Shown piece by piece: positions 39,142-48,903 of a stretch of 64,000 nucleotides of DNA; positions within the stretch are counted from its first letter, which is position 1, and each line of letters opens with the position of its first letter. Made by a program: the position numbers and the translations under genes. The stretch covers positions 1 to 64,000 of the forward strand of contig ARYC01017623.1 of NCBI GenBank assembly GCA_000711775.1, read 5' to 3'. The notes under the pieces are model-generated. The model did not search any database and was not told the origin of the DNA. It saw only the letters and a program-made list of their open reading frames with translations. Source of the stretch: Oxytricha trifallax (Eukaryota > Ciliophora > Spirotrichea > Sporadotrichida > Oxytrichidae).

Positions 39142-40268
39142 CAAACTCTCTACAAAAGAACTTAGGATGTTGCAGGTCACGTAATCGTCGAGTAATGTAG
39201 AAGCAGCACCGTCAAACATTGATGGCATAAGAGTATCAATGCAAGAGAAACTTGGCTTGGTTTATGAAAGATCACCAAATGACGCCGTAGGCAATCTCTC
39301 AGGCCTTGCGGGTGAGCAAGTAATGTGCGCTCCAATTGCTTCACGACAGTGGTGGAAATGCTGATCATGGGAGCTTGCCCTAAAGGGGAAGGCATGTGAT
39401 AGCCATTCTTGAAGACATTCAGTTGTTCATTAAGCGAGTGATAGCTGACACTTCGACTGTGATCACTATCAAGAACTTTCAACAGAATTTGCGAAGATTT
39501 AGAGGCATCACCATATCTCGATACTGCCTATGTGACTTTCTGAAAAATGATTTGGGCCTCACATACCACAAGGTCTACCCTCTGACTTCTAATCACAATA
39601 AAATGGGGGCAAAGCTCCAGCGGCAGCTAGCGGCACGTGCATTTGTCAATGCCTTGTGCGATGGAGATTTGCTAATTAATGTGGAAGTATCCATCATTCA
39701 ATGCACTGACTCTCGTACTTACTCGTGGGCACCCCCAAATGTTCATACGATGAGATCCTCTTCCAAACGTATGAATAGAGTGACCGTCACAGCAGCTGCC
39801 ACAAGTTCTGGCGATATGTACTTAAGCGTATCTCATGGCTATACTCCTTCCTCCACGTTTGTTCACTTTATTGAGGGGCTAATTGATCACCTCGATACCC
39901 AAGACTCAAACTGGCGCAGTTCTACTATTGTCATGCTTGATAATGCGCCCTATCACAGAGCCTCCAACACCACTACAATGCTGCAGCGTTTAAGCGTTCC
40001 CGTATTATTCATGGGGCCTTATCAATTTGCAATGGCACCTGTAGAGTAGGTGTTTCGATAGATAAAGAGTACAGACCTCAACCCAGGCTAGTACCCAGTC
40101 TCCACAAAGTAAATTGCTCATCTCTTAAGCTTATTTAGAAAGCAGCTGACAGAATACATCAAGCACCTCGGGGCCAAGATTTCTCGCATGGATATGCAGT
40201 GGCTCAGGAAGGGCTTCCTGGGGGCCCTGGTAGCTGCGCTGGATCACCTCAGCATGCAGAATGTCTGA
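39087..40268 (+). CDS. Tc1/IS630-type DD34E transposase (393 aa), intact
   Basis: Open from ATG 39,087 to TGA 40,266-40,268 with TAA/TAG as Gln. N-terminal helix-turn-helix region for inverted-repeat binding: MTPQAISQALRVSK, then TISRYCLCDFLKNDLGLTY. The catalytic domain has the first Asp in IIQCTDSRTYSW (about 39,705), the second in IVMLDNAPYHRA (about 39,935) and Glu in QFAMAPVEQVF (about 40,045); 34 residues separate the second Asp from the Glu, the Tc1/mariner DD34E spacing. Length fits a full-length transposase. It would cut and paste the element through its end repeats. ATG 39,087 is chosen because a TGA at 39,057 closes the frame upstream. No internal TGA, unlike its neighbours. Confidence 0.9.
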
Positions 40269-40582
40269 TGGGCATTGATGGTTTTGTGAATTTCAATAAT
40301 ATAGGTGTAGTTACAGCATGTAAACAAAAATAAAGATGTTCACTTATCTCGGCCTCTGGGACACTTGTCTAAGTCGGGGACCCCATTTCCGTAGAGACAA
40401 ACATGGAGAATCGCGTGGTGCCCCTGGACGCCCCCCAGTCGAAGATCTTCCCGTGATTTCCCTTGTAATACTGGTTCATCAGAAATGCATATGTAAAATA
40501 ACTAAAGTTAAGTATTAAAAATATAAAAAACCGCAATTGCATAATTAAACAACCCAAGAAATAGAAGAAACCCAGAAAGCAT
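40269..40582. other. Spacer between transposase and chromodomain gene
   Basis: The frame after the transposase stop stays open for a while but has no protein-like character. The stretch 40,470-40,575 is AT-rich and probably holds the promoter of the next gene. No motif identified. Confidence 0.4.
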
Positions 40583-42769
40583 GTGCTCACCTTGAAGAGA
40601 AAGAAGAAGCAGCAGTTGTACAACATTGCTGCCGTCTACTATGCTATAATGGAGAATGGAGTGATCAAGGTTCTCGTGAGCTGGGAGAACTACAAAGATG
40701 AGGATCGTGACTGGATCCCAATTTGCTTTTGTGAAGGAAGCATCTCTGTCGACAAGGTTAAAACTACATCGATGCCAACAAGCCTGAACTACTCAAGACC
40801 GTGCAATGGAACAGATTCTACAAGGGTCGCAGCAAGGCCATTAGCCAGCCCATTGTGCCTCATGTACCAACTGTGATTGTGGACGAAAGGGATCCAGTCA
40901 TAGAATCAGATCCTGCAAAACTCCTGCTCCCCGCCATCTCAAAGCTATCACCTGAGAAAGTGCAAGCACTCATTAAAATCATGTAGAAATTGGCGTCCTA
41001 TGAGACTACTGACGAAATCTTAACTGAGGACTATAGTGACCTTACTGATAATTCAGAGCTTCCTCTTGCAGAGCTCGAAGACTATGAGATAATCTACACG
41101 AACGTTGAGAATTGGAGGGAGTAAGCAAAGAACTGCGGCTACAACGCCTTTGAAGATATTGACTATTCGAAGATGAAGATTGAGACCAAAGAGGAATTCA
41201 TGGAAAGAAAGATTGAGTAGGTGGCCACCTCAATGGACCAGATATCGTTGTATGACTCAGGCACTAAGCAACTTCCCAGGCAAGATGTGTTCAAGGAAGG
41301 GTTCTGGCACCCTGGCTATCAGGATCAGTCACGCAACGCCTGTCTCATTCACGCAGTCAATATGATGGTGGGGGGTCCACTCTTTGATCAAGCCTTTAAA
41401 TTTACACAGCTCTTTCTCTCGAGGACTCACATGTCAAAGCAAAGGAGACCCGAGATGCAGTGGGAGTATGGGTACTCCCTTAAGAACCTCAAGCATTTCA
41501 TCTATGATCCAGCGCAGAACAGCTGGCTCAGTCCTCGTATGGTGGAAGTTATTACAGGAAAGGTATTGAGAAGTGTGAAAGCTCGCCAGCAAGGAGAGCT
41601 TATCTCTTACCTAAACTCAGAAGATAAACATACTCGCTACTTCTTCCAGATGATATCTTAAAGCACAGTTCTAAAGTATGGAAAGGAGGAAACAATTGAG
41701 GAACTTCACGCAGGTATCATTGTAAAATGGCAAGGTGCGTGGTACATCCTTGACAGTGCTGAAGAAGGTCCAATCGCAATGACAGAAGATAGCAAGTTGG
41801 AAGATGAATGGTTTGAAGGTGTTATGTACCTAGCCTCAGCATCCTTGTTAAGATAACCCTCCTTAAAAAAAGTTAAAGGCATTCGCTAGAGAGTGGGAGT
41901 TGATTCTTGATGGGTAAATTATCATTGAGAATGAACCTAAACAGAGACCATGCAAGAGCAAGAGAAATATGGCAAGAAAGTGCGATCGCAAGCAGCTCTA
42001 ACGTGAGGGAAGTAGCCTGTATCGCAACTTGTCAAATGAGCCTATGGAACCCAAGCCAAGATTATCACACAGTGAACAGCAGCTCGGCATGAGAAGTGAC
42101 AGTCGAAAGGACATTGAAGCAAAGGCTGTCTGCAACATCAAAGGACAGAGAGCCCGTGAAGGGAAGAAGAAAAACAAGGATGCCTAGATGACCACCATTA
42201 CCAAGGAAGAGTCAGAACTCGTTCAATAGCTCCTCAGCTCGTATGATAGACTAAACCTTATTAATCACTACCGCTCTGAGCTCGCCTTGTACACTGAGCT
42301 AACAAGAATCAACGAGGTGTTGAGGATCACCAGTGCACCCGTCATGCATGAGGAAGAGGCAACCATAGCCTGGCACTGGCAGGTGGCAGCTGCTTCGCGC
42401 TCCGATATCAGTCACTTCCAGGACGACATCGAAGAATCAATGAGGAAGGCAAACCCCGCCAAGTACAGGAAGACCTCCCCACAGTCAAGAACATTTGAGA
42501 TCAAGGAGAAATTGAAGTATTTCGTTGAGACATCCGAGGACGCAATCGTGACCTACTTGAAGAAGATGTACAAGAGGTGCCAACACCTGCCTACAAAGGT
42601 GATGGAGAGCCTCATCAGTCAATGTAACAGCGAAGAGGTGGAAGACATGGCCAAATGGTACAAGAAGGTGATCGCAGAGAAGGCAGATGAGTTGAAAAAG
42701 AAGGAATACTCAAAGGATTATGTGGAGACCCGCGACAATCTGATCAACGACATTCTTGCCATGAGATGA
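40583..42769 (+). CDS. Chromodomain plus Josephin-like cysteine protease protein
   Basis: ATG 40,583 to TGA 42,767-42,769, ~728 codons, with two frame changes, both in or next to A-runs (about 40,764 and 41,866), which look like single-base indels. Residues ~12-55 match a chromodomain (VLVSWENYKDEDRDWIPI; family pattern V-x-W-x-x-Y ... W-x-P). Residues ~230-430 resemble the Josephin/ataxin-3 deubiquitinase fold: DQSRNACLIHAVNMMVGGP (Gln, Cys, then His and Asn), LHAGIIVKW and GAWYILDSAEEGP for the His and Asn/Asp part of the triad. A basic linker and a helical C-terminal domain follow (for example KAVCNIKGQRAREGKKKNK, then MESLISQCNSEEVEDMAK). The chromodomain could target chromatin and the protease could remove ubiquitin; both roles are inferred from folds only. 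Confidence 0.65.
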
Positions 42770-43410
42770 CAAGCTTACTAAGATGATAAAATAATTAAGT
42801 TGGATTTATATTTGATTTTCTTTCTCACTAATTTCTACATGATTTTATGCTATAACTAAATTTTCCCCAAGAATGAAAATATTAGCTGTCAGTTAATAAA
42901 TGCCAAACAAATAATAATAATAAATAAAATTGATGCTTATACTAGCATGCACTAATGGCAAATAAAAATGAGGATCAAATGCCTATAAATGAAATGTTTA
43001 ATGAGGCTATTTAACGACTTTCTCTTTACTCTCCTTGCTAGCTTCAATTTAGTCTATAATGTATATAATTGAGATTTTTTATCCTCTCTTACATCTTCTT
43101 TCTCGTGATCTTCAATTGATTTTCTATGGTTGATTTCATCTCCTGCTAACTCTTTCAATTACTTAAAGAGTAATATTAAAATCTTAAATTAATGATGAAT
43201 TAATAGGTAATCTTAAATGATCAGATTAGTTTAGCAAAACATATTAGAAATTATAAGATTCTTATCTTTTTAATTTTATTAAATATCATTGATATATAAT
43301 TCGGATTATAGCTGCGAAAGATTTTGCCTAGTAGCTCCTTTTATTGGCATCTTACTTATTAATCTTTTCTATTCAAGATGATTATCAATATATTAACATG
43401 CTTATTAAGA
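42770..43410. other. AT-rich flank right of the GC-rich island
   Basis: No gene. Short AAT runs near 42,910. No inverted copy of the left flank (34,300-34,480) was found. Confidence 0.5.
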
Positions 43411-43621
43411 AACATACCTATTATTATTATTATTATTATTATTATTTAATGCTTATAGGAAATTAATACTTGGGCTTAAGCCAGCCAGATAGTTATTAGG
43501 TTTTTACTTCATACTTTTGACTTTCGACACCGTCAGTCAACCCTCCCTGTAGGTAAAGGAGGCCAGCTTGGGCATCTGGCTCATGCTAACATGCTACCAC
43601 AATTGGGTGTAACATACCTAT
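43411..43621 (-). mobile_element. SINE-like insertion with (AAT)n tail and 11-bp target duplication
   Basis: AACATACCTAT occurs at 43,411-43,421 and again at 43,611-43,621. Between them, on the minus strand, is a ~160-bp GC-richer body followed by an (AAT)n tail (43,422-43,446 read on the plus strand as ATT repeats). Direct repeats plus a simple-repeat tail and no ORF are typical of a retroposed short element. I see no convincing tRNA-type A and B boxes, so the source RNA is unknown. It could also be a severely 5'-truncated LINE. Confidence 0.7.
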
Positions 43622-44852
43622 AAAGATCAATTTAGCTTTATAACTGCATGTTGTTTTTTTTATTCTTCTTTTTCTTGATCTGGTTGTCTTGTTTTGCATT
43701 TCTAACATCATTTATTAATCAGTATTATCTAATTTATTTTGATTATTATTTTATTCTTCATCACTAAATAATTAAAACAAAGTATCATCCTATAAATTTC
43801 TCTTCAGCATATCAGTTTCTTATTCATAAAATCCAAATATCTTCTTCTTCATTAAAATCCTCAATGAGAACAATTTTTTAATATTATAAATAGAAAATTT
43901 CCAGGCAACATATCCTCTATATATTGTTAAAAACAAATATGTTAGTGTAAGATGTAAGGTTTTCAGTGATCAATATCTCATTTTTTCCAAAAAGAGATAA
44001 TTACTAAAGGATCTGAGTTAGAGTAGTTCTTATTAGATATTACTGTTAAGGAGAATACTTTGATTAATTGTATTGTACATAATCATCGGTGAATTAAGAT
44101 TTGCTATCAATCATCCTAATTTAATGTAAAAATAACAAAATTAATTAATACTAGGATAATTTTAGCGCTTATTTACAGAAATCTTCTAATCTTCTATAAA
44201 TTATATTCATGATTATAAATTAAGTAAAATTAAGAATTGTAAAAATAAAAGTTAAATTATCTGTGTTAATGTCCATCAATTAGGACGGCATCCCAATTTT
44301 TAATGAACTAAATAAGGAGCTCACTTATGAAAATGGAATTACAAATGGTAAGTTCTTTTGTATTCGCTTGTACATCATCAATTTAATCGTGCCTGCCATA
44401 TTAAATAAGATTTTCTTTCTTGCTTCCGCATAAATTGATCCATTAATAACAAAATAAAGCAAAGTAATGGGAAGTGTGATACTTTTTAAGGACAAAAATT
44501 GCAAATTACTGAAAAATGACATAAAAACACTAATTTCATTAGTTATTAAATATAATTAGAAGTTCTATTGAAAGCTTGCTAAGTATTAATTAAATATATT
44601 AATTATAATAATCATTAAGATTTTATTAAGGGATTTTATGATAATATTTAAATAAAAAGCTTTCTGAAATAATTGGTGATGCAACATTTTTAGAAAAGGT
44701 ATCCCACTTAAACGAAAAATGATATATTAAAAAAAATATTTATAAAAAATTAGAGTATGATCCAATTAAAAATATTAATGAGCCTATTCAAAAATTTATG
44801 GTGCTCTTGCTTTAAAATACATTGACAAACTTGAAATCTGTTAAGGTAGATT
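43622..44852. other. AT-rich region with a weak coding remnant at its end
   Basis: Mostly featureless. At 44,655-44,840 one plus frame reads protein-like in ciliate code (LSEIIGDATFLEKVSHLNEK) with one TGA, and ends where the long inverted repeat begins, as if an old gene had been hit by that insertion. Not recognised. Confidence 0.3.
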
Positions 44853-45366
44853 TTTTTTAGAGTAATAAAATTTTTAATAATGTATAGCATTTAATTTAAA
44901 TAGGTTTGATTAAAATCTTTTAATTTTTAATTAAATAATATTTATATATACATATCGAATTTTAGTTTATTTTTAATTAAATTATCATATTTTTTTTTAA
45001 ATTTATTAATGTGTATTTTAACTGTATTTTTTCGACTAATTTGCGCTGTATTTCTTATTTGCACTGCAGTTCTTTTTAGTTTTACAGATCCATTCTAAAT
45101 TTATAATCTTCATTATGACTGAGGGCTCTTTCTTTTGTCAATTCTTTTGATTTACAATAATTTATTTAGAATTCTTTAAATTAAGCAATTTATATAATTT
45201 AAAATTTATAAGCAATGTGATTATTGGAATGATTTTTTTAATTACAATTATTATAATCATATTTTTATTAAAATCTAAAATTATATTACAAAAGATATAA
45301 TTTTATATAAAAATTGGTCAATGAAACCGCCCTCATTCCATATTATAAATTTGAATTAAGAATCAA
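44853..45366 (+). repeat. Outer long inverted repeat, left copy (~510 bp)
   Basis: Reverse complement of 59,452-59,958 over about 510 bp with few mismatches. Its inner end stops at GAATTAAGAAT. On the right side the same sequence continues straight into the repeat at 59,243-59,455, whose partner is at 50,511-50,722. The left repeat therefore appears to have been split by a ~5.1-kb insertion. Marks the left border of a ~15-kb nested transposon complex. Confidence 0.85.
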
Positions 45367-45745
45367 GATTTTTTTGAAATAAAACGAAATTTATTTTTGA
45401 AAAATAAAACTATTCATCATTTAAATTAATGGAAGGTTTAAAAGTTAAATATCAAAACATACTATAAAAATATGGGTGCTAACTCAGGTATGGTGATCTG
45501 ACTCCCATTTTATACAACAAAGCTCTGGTAAGTTACCAATAAGTATCTTTCGTCTTAGGTGTTCCTGTTTACTTATTAAGAAAATTCTTCAGATAGATAT
45601 TACACAGAGATATTCCAAAGACAATAACAAAGGAGAGTAGATAGAATAATTTATCGGAGGCCTTCGTTTAGTATGTTGTTTCACATACAACGCTCGAGAA
45701 TTAGAATGGCCTTTCTCTTTAATCTGAACTATCTAGCTCCATAGG

Positions 45746-46446
45746 CACTTTCCTGAGTACAATTTAACGGCCTCTTAGCTTAGAGGTCTCTACATAAAAC
45801 ATAAAATAAAATACAAGATGATGAAAATTAAAAAGAAAATGACTCGCATTTACTAGCAAAGACTTATCATACAAAGAGTTACATGCTTTCAAAAATTGAT
45901 ATTTAGAACATAGTAACTCTCAAAGATAATTTACATAGACGAAATCATATTCAAGCCATTCTAAAAAACATAAAATTATAGGCTCTTACATATAATAACT
46001 GTGTGCTATACAAGCAGGGGATCACATTAAAAACCTTTGCGGCTATAATCGGCATTAGCTGGAGTGGAGGTCTGGAAGGGTATATGATAAAGCCACTGTC
46101 AATAAATGCTAATGATTGCTAAGCCTTTCTAGAGTATTTTTATGTAAGAAACTCTACAGAAAGTGTCATAGTATTTTGGGACAATTTACGCGTACATCAT
46201 ACTAGAACTGTGCAAAGCCTAATTAGAGGCTATGGATGGGAGTGTATCTTTAATGCCCCTTATAGCTCCAAGTTTCATTGCATAGAAGAGATCTTTTCGT
46301 AAATCAAGCATTACTACAAAATTTAACTTGTAAACTAAGACTTTAATTTTACTTAAGTATAGCATAGTGGATTGATTAAAAGTACGATAGAGTGTGTAGA
46401 CGGACAAAAAATTTAGAAAGTTATACAAAAGCATTTAAACTAATGA
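45746..46446 (+). pseudogene. TBE/Tc1-type DD34E transposase, N-terminally degraded
   Basis: The catalytic half is well kept in ciliate code, with one frame change near 46,010. First Asp in KIIYIDEIIFKPF (about 45,930), second in VIVFWDNLRVHHTR (about 46,170), Glu in SSKFHCIEEIF (about 46,270); the last two are 34 residues apart. It ends at TGA 46,444-46,446. The N-terminal DNA-binding part upstream of 45,740 is not readable in one frame. It converges with the minus-strand 22-kDa-type gene 66 bp downstream, the pairing seen in TBE elements. Confidence 0.75.
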
Positions 46447-46512
46447 AGAATTATATATAGCTCAATCATGAAAATTGCTGACACTTTATAATTAATAAAT
46501 AACTAATCATCT

Positions 46513-47247
46513 TCACTCCATTTCCCCATCCCCTGGACGACGTTTGCTCTAAGCGTTATTTATTTCTTCCTAATTTTCCCTCATTATGTTTCCTGGTCCA
46601 TGACCCTCTTAGGATTTCTTGAACTACTCAAAGGTCTTCGATATTTCATGGTGCTATCTCTCCTTCCTTTAACTTCTGGGCTTTGATTTGAATTTCAGAA
46701 GTGACAAGGCTTTGCCCTTAATTTTTATAATTTATGCTAAGTTCATTTACTTACTAGAGAAAAAGGGCTCGCTCTATAGTTTTTTATAAATGTCTTCCCT
46801 GATATAAATTTAATCTTGCTTGTATTCTTCAGTATCTTTGATACTTCTATTGCTATTGGCGTGTTTTATAAGTTCACTGACGTAGTTCGGCCATAGAGTG
46901 CCTAGAACACCGTACATATATTTTCTGTCAGGAAGGACTCGATAATCTTCATAATAGTTCATGAATCACATGATTTGTGGATCTTCCTTAATCTCTTCGA
47001 AAATTTGCTTTACTGAAAACTCATTGTAGTAAGGCACGTTGAAAGCCTGGACATCGGCGCTCTTGAGCAGGTCCTTGGTCCTAGCCAAGAAGTCTTTAAT
47101 AAATTGCATTGCTATCATATTATCTAGAGGCAGGTAGTACCCTTCTAAAATAAAGGTTTAATGTCTTGAGGTAGATACTATTGTATCGCAGAAATGTTAA
47201 CCAGTCATGCTTAGATCTAAATTTTTATTGAAGTTCCCTATAGTCAT
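46513..47247 (-). CDS. TBE 22-kDa-type protein, copy C (244 codons, one TGA)
   Basis: ATG at 47,247 (MTIGNFNKNLDLSMTGQHF), end at TGA 46,513-46,515, no frame change, but codon 94 is TGA (46,966-46,968). Shares with the copies at 52.7 and 56.4 kb the box GVLGTLxPxY followed by EL/EVI (here RKYMYGVLGTLWPNYVSELI). The N-terminal half includes FIKDFLARTKDLLKSADVQ; the C-terminal ~70 residues are a basic, Gln-rich tail. Its place opposite a transposase suggests it is the third TBE protein. Biochemical role unknown. Confidence 0.6.
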
Positions 47248-48343
47248 GTGGCCTGACTTAACTGTCTCTCATCCTAATATTAATATCAATAATTGCTTTG
47301 ATATGATTATAATTTGAATAAGCTTTTCTGATTACATATTTGAATCATGAGCAGATTCATTGATCTAAGGCTAAAATTCTATAATTTATAGTAAATAATG
47401 TATTGATCAGAAATACTTAATAATTTAGTTAATAACATTTTGATATATAAGTTGAATTATTATATTATCATCATTTAAACTAAAAAAAAGAAGTTCATAA
47501 AAAACTTGGGAATAAATTTAAATAAATTAATTCAGAATTATATATAATTAAAATATGAAACATGGAATATTACAAGTGAGTGGGATTATAATAAATAAAA
47601 TATTTTTTATCCCCTCTTTTTTAATATTTTGATGCTTACTTGCTATAGGTTCTGAAGTTTGAATAATGTTTAAAATTATAAAAATGAAATTTAGTAAACA
47701 TTAAAACTCAGGCATTACTAATCAAAAGAAAATAAAATATTTAATTTATAATGATTAATACTAACACTTTAATAAATTAAAAAATAATCTTGACTTTAAA
47801 CTAACTGTTAGAATCTCTATATTATAATATAATTGCTGATTTTATTTCAATTATTTGAATTTATGAGCTGCTTATCAGCATTTCTGGAGATAATTTAAAT
47901 AGTGGGGCTTTAAAACCTTACCTTAATTATTTTCATGATTGAATAACAAGGTTGCTATCACATATTAAACAAATAATAATTATTTAATTTATTAAACAAA
48001 TAATAATTATTTAATTAATATAAACTTTTGTTAATGAAGATAATATATAATTTTAATTGATAAGTTAGTAGATTAATAATAATTATCATTATTAATAAAA
48101 TTATTAATAAAGGCTTGAGAAAAGATGACTATATTGAAAAGGAATTCTTGTGTAAGTAAAATTGTAAAGCAATAATTTTTATAAATTTAACCAGTTCAAA
48201 AAAGGGAACATTTTGCTCATTTTTTTGTAAAGAAGGTTACATATTGCTCATTTTTAAATATTTAGATTCTAGATGAATTTTATTTACTTCAAAAAGTTTG
48301 TTCTTAAATTTATAAAAGACCAATAATTATTTGTATTAGAGAA
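47248..48343. other. AT-rich spacer with a short direct repeat
   Basis: No gene. ATTAAACAAATAATAATTAT is repeated back to back at about 47,965-48,015. Two TTTTGTAAAGAAGG/TTGCTCATTTTT-type boxes near 48,215-48,255 are too short to interpret. Confidence 0.4.
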
Positions 48344-48896
48344 TGAGTAAGAATTTAAATATTTACCAGAAATAATCTATTAATCAAGATTTCAATCATA
48401 GTATTATATAATAGTTTTACGAATAAAATAATAAAAACCACACTCTATCCCTAACGATACATGGATTTGAGATAGAGTGTGGTGGAGTGTGTTTTAATAT
48501 ATTTATTAAATAATCTTTTAAAAATAACATTTCATTTTATAGAATTAACATTGCAAATTAATTTAATTTATTAATATCATTGCTCAATATTATATTTCAC
48601 TTATTTTATGATTAATTTTAAAACTTTCTTAACTCTAACAATTAAAAATCTTTAATGTATATATTAATTATTTACCTATTAAATTAAAATGTTAATTCTA
48701 CAAAATGAAACGTTATTTTTAAAAGATTATTTAATAAATATATTTATTCACACTCCATCACACTCTATCTCTAATCCATGTATCGTTAGGGATAGAGTGT
48801 GGTTTTTATTATTTTATTCGTAAAACTATTATATAATACTATGATTGAAATCTTGATTAATAGATTATTTCTGGTAAATATTTAAATTCTTACTCA
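48344..48896. repeat. Foldback element 3 (553 bp)
   Basis: Near-perfect palindrome running from TGAGTAAGAATTT to AAATTCTTACTCA, with arms of ~240 bp. Inner hairpin boxes CACACTCTATC ... GATAGAGTGTGG parallel those of the foldback at 23,956. It lies immediately upstream of the MT-A70-like ATG (48,904). A TATT copy is near each border, but no longer direct repeat is evident. Confidence 0.85.
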
Positions 48897-48903
48897 ATAT
48901 TGG

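Larger units (their letters stand above)
34481..42769 (+). mobile_element. Large GC-richer multi-gene element with a DD34E transposase
   Basis: Base composition changes sharply near 34,470 (GC-rich codons such as CTG, GCC, ACC) and falls back to AT-rich at 42,770. Inside are at least five genes in ciliate code: a ~887-codon unknown, a divergent minus-strand gene, a small ORF overlapping an intact Tc1/IS630-type transposase by 55 bp, and a chromodomain/Josephin-like protease gene. Tight spacing and shared composition suggest one element. I found no terminal inverted repeats in the AT-rich flanks, so the ends and the single-element reading are inference. Confidence 0.6.

Noticed and set aside
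34300..43400. Terminal inverted repeats around the GC-rich island
   Set aside because: Comparison of both AT-rich flanks by eye gave only short AT-rich matches.
43447..43610. tRNA-type promoter boxes in the SINE-like body
   Set aside because: The best candidates do not match A- or B-box consensus well enough to claim.
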